Below are positions 44,955 to 53,703 of a stretch of 64,000 nt of DNA, piece by piece. The DNA is from Phaeoceros laevis (taxonomy: Eukaryota > Anthocerotophyta > Anthocerotopsida > Notothyladales), in NCBI GenBank assembly GCA_049999765.1, contig JBNGIQ010009426.1:18326-82325 (forward strand), in the 5' to 3' direction. The notes beneath the pieces are model-generated. The model ran no database searches. It was not told the origin of the DNA and saw only the letters and a program-made list of their open reading frames with translations. A program made the position numbers and the translations under genes. Within the stretch, counting starts at the first letter, position 1; the number at the start of each line of letters is the position of its first letter.

Positions 44955-45716
44955 TCATTCGATCTGTTGCTCTGTCTCTTGCCTTGACTCGCCAGAGACC
45001 GACTTCACAGGAGCCTGCGTCTGGAGATGCTGCCCTGTTCTGCTGCTGTCGTTGCTTGCATCATGCGTGAAGTCCAAATAGTCATTGCCAGCGTCGAAGT
45101 CTGCTTTAGGTACCTTGATCTCAAGTAGCTTCTCCACCACACACCGACAAATTGGGCAGCGGTTTGTCTGGAACCTCAACACTTTCGCACATTCACTGCA
45201 CATGCACTGCCAACCAAACAAATGACCATGAGCAACAAGAAATAAGAAATAAGAAGCATGGCTGAGCTGCAAATCCAGCCAGCAACAAGAAGTCAGCAAA
45301 CACTCACCATATGTCGACACGGCAACACGGTGGTGTCACGTGGTTCTGACATGCAAATAACACATTCCTTCCCTGTATCACTACCATCAAAGCTGCTGCC
45401 CCCACCACTATTCTCTATCCCATAAATCTCCTGCAGTTCACACCGCACGCCCTCAACCCAAATGATCTGCTTCAACACCTTGACATTGTAGTCGCCATCC
45501 TCTTTGTGTTCAATTTGTGCATGTATGGTCTGAGAATGCACCCATTTCGGTAAAGGGGCACCAACCGGTTGATCCTCCAGGGGTTTGTAATCAGGAGGAG
45601 GGTCTTTGGGAGCTGTCTCTGCGCTTACCACAAGGGGATAAGCTCCAATCGAACCATCCCTACCAAGATCTTGCTCATCAAATAAGGAGAGATTGACACA
45701 GGTGCCCGGAGTCTGG
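44955..45716 (-). CDS. LOG2/LUL-type RING E3 ubiquitin ligase, C-terminal exons
   Basis: E3 ligase of the LOG2/LUL (Mahogunin-like) family; in plants they ubiquitinate membrane-associated targets, LOG2 being tied to amino-acid export. Exon 45308 to about 45716: [60 protein letters not shown] (DAR2-type region), then RING first half [19 protein letters not shown]. Intron 45207-45307 (ATG|GTGAGTG...TTGGCAG|TGC, 101 bp). Exon 44955-45206: [30 protein letters not shown], then an acidic/polar tail and TGA. All eight C3HC4 zinc ligands are present. An acceptor TTCCAG|ACTCC near 45716 suggests more 5' exons, which I could not find upstream. Splice sites and frame are clean, so this may be a real gene or a recent 5'-truncated copy. 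Confidence 0.82.
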
Positions 45717-45890
45717 AATTAAACCCTGGAAGTGGGGTTCAGCAACCTAGTGCCTCAGTGCCACTTGTCGCCCGCAACCCTAGTGAATTCGCGAGCCCTG
45801 CCACCTGGCCCGACACGCCCAGCGATGGAGATGTAGAGGGATCCGGAGCAGAGCTCAGAGGCTCTGCAATTTGTACTGAGCCTCCATGGC

Positions 45891-46334
45891 ATGGATGGCA
45901 CAGTGATTCAGTTGCTGCCAGCAGAGGAAATTGGGGAGGTAGAGGAGCCGGTGACTGCTCGAACGGGTGTGGAGTTCATTGCTCGGCGCCTGCCTCGCAG
46001 GGCTCCCGCGCCTCGCGCACCTCCCCCGCCTCCGCCAAGCAACATCCCATCACTCTGGCGGATGGCATGCAACGGCTTTCTGGGTGGATTGAGTGTGACC
46101 TTGGGGATGGTCTACATGACCACCCGCCTGTGCAGGTTGGGAGCGACAGTGAACTTCACCCCCCTGAATGTGCAAGTTTTTGATGGCAAACTGTATGACC
46201 AACAGCAGAACAAGTCGAAGGTGTTCGATGCCAATTTTCATATGCAAGACAAGAGCAAGCGGAGTGTCGAAGTGAATGACGACAAGCAGAAGGAGTTCAT
46301 GGATTCAGTCCGTGAACTTCTGGGATTGGAATGA
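45891..46334 (+). CDS. Unidentified 147-residue ORF
   Basis: MDGTVIQLLPAEEIGEVEEP, a Pro-rich stretch (PRRAPAPRAPPPPPPSN), one possible membrane-spanning segment (NGFLGGLSVTLGMVYMTTRL) and a charged C-terminal part (VFDGKLYDQQQNKSKVFDAN, DDKQKEFMDSVRELLGLE). Composition and codon use look coding and the C-terminus is natural, but I do not recognise the family. It lies head-to-head with the LUL-type gene, starting about 175 bp from its first visible exon. Confidence 0.4.
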   Translation: MDGTVIQLLPAEEIGEVEEPVTARTGVEFIARRLPRRAPAPRAPPPPPPSNIPSLWRMACNGFLGGLSVTLGMVYMTTRLCRLGATVNFTPLNVQVFDGKLYDQQQNKSKVFDANFHMQDKSKRSVEVNDDKQKEFMDSVRELLGLE

Positions 46335-47499
46335 GAATCTCAGGCACCCTCTTGGGGTGTGAAACTCGGGCAGGAGCTAAGAGCTCAGCAGCAACGCAAG
46401 GAGCATGGGCAGGACTTGGTGATCATGGCAGCAACTGCAATCACGCACGCAGGCTGTGTTGGAAGGCCGCATTCGGATGCATCATGCTGGAGGTACGAGC
46501 GCTTTCGGCATGGCGGAGGAGAGTGGTGGCAGCGCAGGAGAGAGAAGCGAAGCTCAAGGCTGCAGAGTCTGCAAGTGCAGGGTTAATTGCTAGAAGTCGG
46601 CGAAGTGTGTCATGGGTAGGAAGCTGTGGTTGCTGCTGCAATCAGAGACTATGTTCAGGGTTTTTCGTGAAGCAAAACAGACCTTTTCCCTGAGATCATG
46701 AGCGTGCTGTGTGTGTGGGGATTGGAGTGTGTGAATTGCTGAGCAAGAACTCGGTGTCTGACGGTGGCTGGCGGCTATGCTCTTGTGCTGATTGTTATCT
46801 CTTTATGGCATGCAGAACTGACTTACTACAATTCTGAGTGCGTTGCCCGGCTGAGGATTGCTGAGCAATGACTGATTGCAAGTTGATTGATTCGCAGAGG
46901 TCTGCGTGAAGGGCATGTTTGCATGTCTTTCAAAGCCGTAGATGAGCAGTCCCTACTTTGTTGTCTTCTTGCTGCCAGGGGCAGTGCAATGGTGCTGGCC
47001 CTGCCCCTGGTTACGGCATGGACGAGAGAATGACCACCTAGTGTGACAATGGTAAGGAACCAGCTATGTGCTTGCTATGGGCCTGAATGGGAATGTTGCT
47101 GCAGCTTGTGCTTTTGAACGACAGCATCACAGTCGGCCGCCAACGCAGCCTCAAACGCGCAGACGTTTGCCTGGCGGCCACTTCTGCAGCCCTACAACAC
47201 CAGAGAGTGAGTGTGGAAGGGCCAGCGGTCCCTCTATGGTTGTGGCGGGCAGGGCTAACCCGTGGTCTACTGGATCTGGCCAGAGAACATTCCGGATGAG
47301 CTGGTTCACCGGTTCACCTCGTCGCTGGAAAGGTTAGGGTTTAGGTTGTCCGCACTTTTTTGCTTCTGAAACTGCGCATGTGTCCGTGACTCCGTGCTCT
47401 GGGTGATTGGAAGACCATGCTCTGTGTGGCATTCCTACTAGCTTCCTGTCTATGTTCTATGCAGTCTTCGCAAAAAGTGGAGAGCAATCTTTGTCCACT
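46335..47499. other. No gene recognised
   Basis: Short ORFs on both strands, none with a domain I recognise. Confidence 0.45.
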
Positions 47500-48250
47500 G
47501 CAGGCTGTCTTGATCCCAAGCCAAATTCTTAGAAGATATACAGGCTGTGTTGATCCCAAGCCAAATTCTTCACAAAGACGGTCTTGTTGCCATCAATGTC
47601 AGCGGCCGCTTTAACTGGGGTCTTGGGCTGCGGAATACTACACTTAGCACATGTGGTACACATACAAAACATCTCACGGATCTTTACGAAAACTGGATCT
47701 GCCAAAGGTTCTCACCTCAACTTTCTGCTTTTTGCTCTTGGTTTCTCCTCCTCACTTTCCTCCTCGCTTTCTTCATCCTCGCTTTCTTCATCCTCGCTTT
47801 CTTCATCNNNNNNNNNNTCGCTTTCTTCATCCTCGCTTTCTTCATCCTCGCTTTCTTCATCCTCACTTTCGTCCTTAGCTGCAGATTTTCCATTTTGCAC
47901 ATCTGGTTTAGCAGGCTTTGCTCCAGGTTTGCCTGTAGGTATTGGAGCTTGGTGACTATTTATTTGCAGAAGGCTGGCAAGAGTACAAAACCAGTAAGTT
48001 ATGCCTTGATTGGATAGCAGGAGAATAATCCAAGGAGGGAATCTCGGAGAGGAAAATTCATCTCTTCTTCAGTGTTATCGTCGCTATCATCCTCCATCAC
48101 TTTCAGCAACAGGGGGCTGCCTTTGCTGCTGAAGCAGAAGTTTCCTTCACTACTATCCTCACTGTCATCCTCATCATCGCTGGCTGCAGCTGCTGGTTTG
48201 GCCGCTGCAGGTTTGGTGGTGGCAGCTTGCTTCCCTACAGGCTTCTTAGG
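47500..48250 (-). pseudogene. Nucleolin-like gene fragment
   Basis: Minus-strand order: acceptor TGTGCAG|CCTAAG at 48250; KKPVGKQAATTKPAAAKPAA and acidic ASDDEDDSEDSSEG; a second acidic block built of DEESEDEES repeats (47725-47880, interrupted by a 10-N gap) following GKPGAKPAKPDVQNGKSAAK; donor TTGAG|GTGAGAA at 47715; intron of 88 bp; acceptor CCGCAG|CCCAAG; then TPVKAAADIDGNKTVFVKNL, the RNP2 start of an RRM. That layout (acidic/basic N-terminus, then RRM1) is nucleolin, a nucleolar rRNA-processing factor. The RRM breaks off after NLAWDQ, where a 43-bp segment is tandemly duplicated (47500-47572) and introduces a stop, and no RRM continues below. HD2-type histone deacetylases are an alternative for the acidic part, but the RRM start favours nucleolin. 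Confidence 0.62.
47808..47817. other. Assembly gap (10 N)
   Basis: Ten undetermined bases inside the DEESEDEES-coding repeat, as expected for a collapsed or mis-sized tandem repeat. Confidence 0.99.
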
Positions 48251-48525
48251 CTGCACAGAAATATTCGAAAATATACCACTCCACAGAGAATCGCATCGCA
48301 TAAGCATGAAAACGTAAAGAAGGGTCTGCTATGCAATGATTCTGGCCTGGAATTGCGTATCACGAGTACAAACCTCATCTCATTAGGGTGGTGTCATAGA
48401 GCCAACATATTACGATGTTTTACGACATTAATAAGCGGACCGACAGAAAAGGAGCCCAATGGAAGAGGGGAGAAGAATCGGATGTTTCGGGCGGGCGGTT
48501 CCGGTGACGGGAGGGAGCTTGTAGA

Positions 48526-48601
48526 GGGGAAGCGCTTCCCCTGCGCTCCAAGCTCATGAGGCCACGTCAGAAAGCTTGGAGCGCAGGGGAAGCGCTTCCC
48601 C
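48526..48601. repeat. Perfect 29-bp inverted repeat with nested palindromes
   Basis: Arms 48526-48554 and 48573-48601, 18-nt loop, no mismatch. Each arm contains the 16-bp palindrome GGGGAAGCGCTTCCCC, so the structure can fold in several ways. The TGCGCTCCAAGCTCATGAGG segment is repeated directly just downstream. Confidence 0.92.
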
Positions 48602-48701
48602 TGCGCTGCAAGCCCATGAGGCCACGTAGGCCACGGCAGAGCTGGGAAGCTGTAGAGCACGTAAGCTGCTCTCCGTCGGGAGTCGTTGTGGCTGCACTCG
48701 A

Positions 48702-48790
48702 AGATTGTCAAAAGAGGAGGGTCGAGGGTAAATCGTTTAAAAAGGGTCAAAGATTGTCAAAAGAGGAGGGTCGAGGGTAAATCGTTTAAC
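48702..48790. repeat. Tandem duplication, 50 bp unit
   Basis: AAGATTGTCAAAAGAGGAGG followed by GTCGAGGGTAAATCGTTTAA twice. It is followed by GGTTTGACCC-type words that recur at 49545-49700. Confidence 0.88.
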
Positions 48791-48902
48791 AGGTTTGACC
48801 CTTTTTAAACGGTTTGACCCGTTAGAAGGGTCTGAAGTTAAAAGGATGTAACCGTTTAAAAAAGTACAAAAAGTTCAAACCGGTTATAAATTTTAAAACT
48901 AA

Positions 48903-49048
48903 CTTTGAGTTAGATTGGGAAAGTAGTCAATTGGTAGAGCATTGGGTAGTAGTAGTAGCAAGGAGCTGGGCTATACTTTGAGTTAGTTTGGGAAAGTAGT
49001 CAATTGGTAGAGCATTGGGTAGTAGTAGTAGCATGGAGCCGCGCTATA
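48903..49048 (+). repeat. 73-bp unit duplicated, tRNA-like box A
   Basis: Two near-identical copies (start 48903 and 48976). Each contains GTCAATTGGTAGAGCATTGG, a good match to a tRNA D-arm. No clear box B follows within 50 nt, so it is a decayed SINE head or chance. Confidence 0.55.
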
Positions 49049-49234
49049 CCGATTCCCGTTGGGATCGAGCACACCGTCATGTCCGTCCGTGACATGCCAA
49101 GTATTACTGCTCGACATGCCATCTATGATGGTTAAGCTAGGTCATGTTAATAGATTGATCTCACTTCACTGTAGATTGATTTCACTTCACTGTAGATTTT
49201 GGTTTTTTGAAAACAATTGATAGAGCACACTGCC

Positions 49235-49295
49235 CTGAGTGGGTATTGAACCCCGACCACCCCTTTGGGGGGCGGGGTTCTTTACCACTTGAATG
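49235..49295 (-). mobile_element. tRNA-derived SINE head candidate
   Basis: On the minus strand: CAAGTGGTAAAGAACCCC (box A-like) followed about 35 nt later by box B GGGGTTCAATACCC. Confidence 0.5.
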
Positions 49296-49376
49296 TCCCC
49301 AAAGGAACAAAGGGAGGTTAAGTGTTCGACCCTCGCAATGCCCTCTCACACCAACCTTTTGGCCTACATATCTAAT

Positions 49377-49550
49377 GAGCCTTGGCCTTGGGCTGGTTCT
49401 AGGAAGCTGCCCTCCTCATACTTGGACATTTTTCAAAGATAGGAGACAGAATGTGAGCCTTGGCCTTGGCCGCAGCCGCTCGCGCGGGTTTAGGAAGCTG
49501 CCCTCCTCATACTAGGACATTTTTCAAAGATACGAGATAGAATGTGAAGT
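49377..49550. repeat. Tandem duplication, about 80-88 bp
   Basis: GAGCCTTGGCCTTGG...GGAAGCTGCCCTCCTCATAC followed by GGACATTTTTCAAAGATA twice, with a GC-rich insertion in the second copy. Confidence 0.88.
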
Positions 49551-49999
49551 TTTTAAAGGGTTTAAAACCTTTTTAACCATTTGACCCGTTTGTAACTTGT
49601 TCAAACTGGTTAAACCGGTCAAACCGTTTAGGGCTATGACCCTTTTATTTTGGGGTAAAACGGTCATGATAAACCGGTCAAACCGTTTATGACCCTTTTC
49701 TCCGGAGGTAAAAGTATCAACACGTGTTATTTTAGAAAAAAAATTACATGCGTGGATAGCCCTATTAAAAAGGCATCCGAATCTGCCTCTAACTTTTTTC
49801 CTAACTACTAAAAAAATCCCGGAACCTGTAAAACCCTTTAGACTAACCGGTCAAATTCCCACAGCTTTTCCCACAACTTTTCATGTCGGTACCATGTTAA
49901 CGAGGTGTCAAAGCAGTCCAAGAAACCACACTACATTACCTGATGACCACCAGCCCGGGTAACCTGCAACCTGTCCACCAACAGCCCGGGTGACTTTTA
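49551..49999. repeat. GGTCAAACCG-rich repeat tract, no gene
   Basis: AAACCGGTCAAACCGTTTA and variants occur at least four times up to about 49700. The rest is non-coding. A second tRNA-like head (minus strand, TAGCTCACCTGGTAAAAGTC) is at about 50000-50019. Confidence 0.55.
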
Positions 50000-50155
50000 C
50001 CAGGTGAGCTACATAGACTCCATGTTTATTCAATGGAGCGCTTACATATCTAACCTTTTAAAAAGAGCTTTGAAAAGAAACACTTTTCGAGATTGAACCC
50101 GGGACCTCCGGCCTTGAACCCAACCACCCAACCTTTACCAACTAGCTAACAATAA
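50000..50155 (-). mobile_element. tRNA-derived SINE
   Basis: On the minus strand: box A TTAGCTAGTTGGTAAAGG (50132-50150) and box B GGGTTCAATC (50091-50102) at the spacing of a tRNA-type Pol III promoter, then about 90 bp of unrelated body. This is the best of the SINE candidates. Confidence 0.65.
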
Positions 50156-50210
50156 TGGTGCAAGCTTGGGGTAAAAGTGCAGGATCACGTTGCCCGGGAA
50201 GCTTAAGGCG

Positions 50211-50310
50211 NNNNNNNNNNNNNNNNNNNNNNNNNNNNNNNNNNNNNNNNNNNNNNNNNNNNNNNNNNNNNNNNNNNNNNNNNNNNNNNNNNNNNNNNNN
50301 NNNNNNNNNN
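50211..50310. other. Assembly gap (100 N) with repeated flanks
   Basis: The ten bases GCTTAAGGCG occur immediately on both sides, so the contigs probably overlap and no real sequence may be missing. Confidence 0.97.
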
Positions 50311-50529
50311 GCTTAAGGCGGCGGAGGGAGGCAGCTCCGATCCTCCAGAGGGTCCCGACTGGTTGTCCCAGTTCCAATTTCAAAACGTTTGGCAGTGCCA
50401 AGTCGTCATCGCCCACCAGCTTGCCCAGAATCCGCTCCAAGAAGAACCTTGGTGAGCCTACATACATACATACAGGCCTGGCCAGGCCAGGTGTATACAT
50501 CAATTCAAAATTTTGTCAGTGGTCATGAC

Positions 50530-50660
50530 TGAATGAATGAACGAATGAATCACGAAGGAACGAATAATTCATGAATGAAGGAACGAATGACTTAAGGAAG
50601 GAACGAATGACTCAAGGAAGGAATGAATGAAGGAACGAATCAAAAAAGGAACGAACAAAT
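50530..50660. repeat. GAAT/GAAC tetranucleotide microsatellite
   Basis: Degenerate runs of GAATGAAC, GAAGGAAC and GAATGAAG over about 130 bp. ORFs across it on both strands are repeat translations. Confidence 0.9.
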
Positions 50661-51395
50661 GAAGAAACTCGGGAATGAAATCGTGAAATTCACAATCCTC
50701 GGCACCACCGCCCGCTGCATCAGCTGCGGCAGCGTGCAGCAGTGCCAAGGCTTCGCAGCTGGTCCAGTCGGCCGCCGCTGGCTTCCGCTCCCAATCCTCC
50801 ACCGCTGCTGCTCATTCACAATGACACCACAATTGCAATGTCGAGCACTGCCGGCACCACCGATGTCGCCATCTCTACTCGTGACCTACATACAACAGCT
50901 GCTGTTGCACATTTATGCCCCTCCCGGAGCCGAGCTGCTGATTGAAAAGCTCGCTCGCTACCCAACTTATTGGAAGGATACATGTTGAGGACTTACAAGT
51001 GAGAGGTCAAAAATATCTCTCTCTCTTTTTCTCTCTCATTAAAAGTCTGTCTAGATAATTTTAAGTTGTTTTTTATTTAGCGGTACCGGTTGGGCGGCCG
51101 GTTTCTGCGTACCGCTTACGCGTTCCTTTCACAACGTTAGTAACGCGTTAGGAACGCCTAATTTATTTGTGTAAGAAGTTCCCACTTTGAGGGTTTAGGG
51201 TAACCCTGAAACGTTTTAGGGTTTAATGAAACGTTTATGGTGTAAAGAGCCACCTGTCTGCCCTTCTTCCTCCTCCATCCTCTTCTGTCTGCCCTTCTTC
51301 CTCCTCCATCCTCTTCTGCCTGTAGTGTCCTGCTGTGGGATTCTCCCTGCTGCTGCAACAGCAGACATCGGAGAGGCAGCCAGCCTAGGTAAAAC
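50661..51395. other. No gene recognised
   Basis: A duplicated 40-bp segment (GTCTGCCCTTCTTCCTCCTC, CATCCTCTTCTG) at 51257-51320 lies in what may be the 5' leader of the 4CL pseudogene. Confidence 0.45.
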
Positions 51396-51407
51396 GTGGT
51401 GGAGATG

Positions 51408-52210
51408 GCTCCCATCTTGGCTCCCCCTCAGCCCTTAGCGGTGCCGCTGAGCATGCCCGCCGAGAAGGAGGCGGGGGAGACCATCTTCCGCTCCAGGTTA
51501 CCCGACATCGAAATTCCGTTCACTCTGAACCTGGCGCACTACTCAGAGGGTCGGGGAGCATCCGGACAAGGCTTGCCTGATTGACGGGCCGACGGGGAAG
51601 TCCTACAGCTACAAGGAGGTGGAAGTGATCTCGCGCAAGGTGGTGGCGGGGCTGGTGGCGCTGGGGGTGCAGAAGGGGGACATCGTGTGCTTGCTGCTGC
51701 CCAACACCTGCGAATTTGCGCTCATCTTCCTCGGGGTGGCGCAGCGTGGGGCTGTGGTGACCACTGCCAATCCGTTCTACACGCCTGGGGAGCTGGCCAA
51801 GCAGGTCCTGGCTTCCGGGCCAAGCTCATCAGGTGCTGACCATTGACGCCCCCCCCGGAAGGCTGTGAGAGTGCTGAATTGCTGCAGCTGCTGGAGGCTT
51901 ATGATAGCGGCTTCACCGGTGTGGAGGGTGGAGGTGGATCCCGAGTCCGTTGTCTGCTTGCCCTACAGCTCGGGGACCACGGGGCTGCCCAAGGGGGTGA
52001 TGCTTGAACCCACAAGAGCCTCATCTCCAGCGTGGCGCAGCAGGTGGATGGGGAGTGCCCCAACCTTCACCTCGGAGGAGGATGTGATGTTGTGCGTGTT
52101 GCCAATGTTCCACACCTACAGCTTGAATTCGGTGATGCTGCGCGGGCTGCGCTCTGGTGCTCCCCTGGCGATCATGCAGAAGTTTGATATCGACAACCTT
52201 CCGCATGCCG
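51408..52210 (+). pseudogene. 4-coumarate:CoA ligase pseudogene, N-terminal half
   Basis: Remnant of a 4CL (phenylpropanoid pathway; activates hydroxycinnamates with ATP and CoA; normally about 540-570 residues, cytosolic). Seen over several frames: IFRSRLPDIEIPFTLNLAHY, then one frame over DKACLIDGPTGKSYSYKEVE, VISRKVVAGLVALGVQKGDI, LLPNTCEFALIFLG, AVVTTANPFYTPGELAKQ, then VCLPYSSGTTGLPKGVM (the AMP-binding P-loop, 51952-52002), TSEEDVMLCVLPMFHTYSLN, LRGLRSGAPLAIMQKFDIDN. At least four frameshifts occur (near 51545, 51800, 51850, 52010). Homology stops at about 52205, so the C-terminal half with the box II motif is missing. Confidence 0.85.
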
Positions 52211-53703
52211 CAGTGGGTGCTTATTTTGGCAGCGCGAGTCGCGCAAGAAGGATCTCGATGCCAAAAACGTTTTTTTAGTCGTAGTAAATTTAATTCACTT
52301 TTAAAGTTAAAAAAATTAACTAAACCCTATAAGTGACGCGCCCCGTAAGCATCGGAAGCGCACGTCCGTCAGTAACGCGTAATTTATCGAAATTTCGAGT
52401 TATCGAAATTACGAGTTACCCAGGGCCCCGGCCCCCGGGACCTGCCCACACGCCTGGACTAAATAACAAAATAACACACGCTTGGACTAAACAAGATCGT
52501 GACGAAAACCATTGTTCGGGGAGGGACATTCTGCTAGACACATACAAAACCAACTTGTGTCTCCACACCTTTTGCTAACAGCTGAACATTAGGGTGTTAC
52601 AAATGTCATGTACGTTGTTTTTTTCAATACAATTTTTGGTGCAAGCTTCCAATTCTGTCTGGAATTCATCTGGAAGGACGCCTATTAATAATTCCTGCCT
52701 TGCCTCCAAGGCGTGCTCACTCCATCAATGTCTACTGTCACTGCTCCATGTTGGTGAAGGTGCTGCACTGCTCATTTTCCAGCTCACAACGTTCCCAATC
52801 CTACAGGTCCATCTGGAAACTCAAATTCAAGGTGCCACCTTGGTTTCAAGCTTTTGAGTACAAGGGCCACATGATGATCAACAGGTCTGCACTGCTCTTC
52901 ACCATCTGCATGTCGTCCCCACAACCAGCACTCTACCACTAAGCGCAAGCTTCAGTTCAGATTGTAGAGCTGGTTCAAGTGCCCAGGGACAGACTACTTG
53001 CAAGTGTTGATGCCCTTCCTCCCATCCAAGTAGCTAGCTAGCCCTGCCCACGCTATTCTGGCCATGGATGACCGGTCACTTGCAGTTTTTGCCACTGCAG
53101 ACCTGTTTTTGCTAGCTCCTCAACCTTCACACCCTACTTGTACAACTATGCACGCGCTCATGCTTTGGCAAACTACCAATACATCTCGTCCATTCGCAAA
53201 CACATTTAAAGGCATCTCCAGGGATCCATACACTCTGATCATGAGAATCTCATCTTCAAGACTTACAAAAGACTCCCGGAACACCATAGTTATGTACATC
53301 GCCACACCTTCCGCAGCCATTCCGCAATGATGTCAGCCTGCCACATTTGGCATCCACATCCACCGGTCAGGCACGAATCTTCAGTGCTCTTCCAGATTTA
53401 CCCTGCTGTGAAGCAGCTTATCAGTTGCAAATGACATGAGCAGGAAGGCAAGCAAATACAAAGGACCTAGCTGCGGAGTCCTCCCTGCTCCATTCTTTTG
53501 CAGAGCGCAAGCAAGCCTTAGGGCTTCCTCATCAAACGATGCATGACCAGCGAAAGAATGTGGCTCCCACAAGGATACTGTCAAGGAGGATGAGAATCTT
53601 CAAAGTGGTGCACCAACATGCTAGAGATCATCGAGTCACGTGATTCTCCAAGCTTTTTGCCGACGCTTGGGGTTTTCCAACTTCACCACGCCAACGGACA
53701 GCC
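52211..53703. other. No gene recognised
   Basis: Short ORFs only. There is no PPR, TE or RNA signal that I can see. The last part is the PPR 5' flank. Confidence 0.45.

Noticed and set aside
46050-46247. Minus-strand 65-codon ORF as an upstream LUL exon
   Set aside because: It is the antisense of the unidentified plus-strand ORF and has no similarity to the LUL N-terminal region.
49207-50160. Functional tRNA genes
   Set aside because: Box A and B matches exist but no cloverleaf with acceptor and anticodon stems could be drawn, so they are better as SINE heads.
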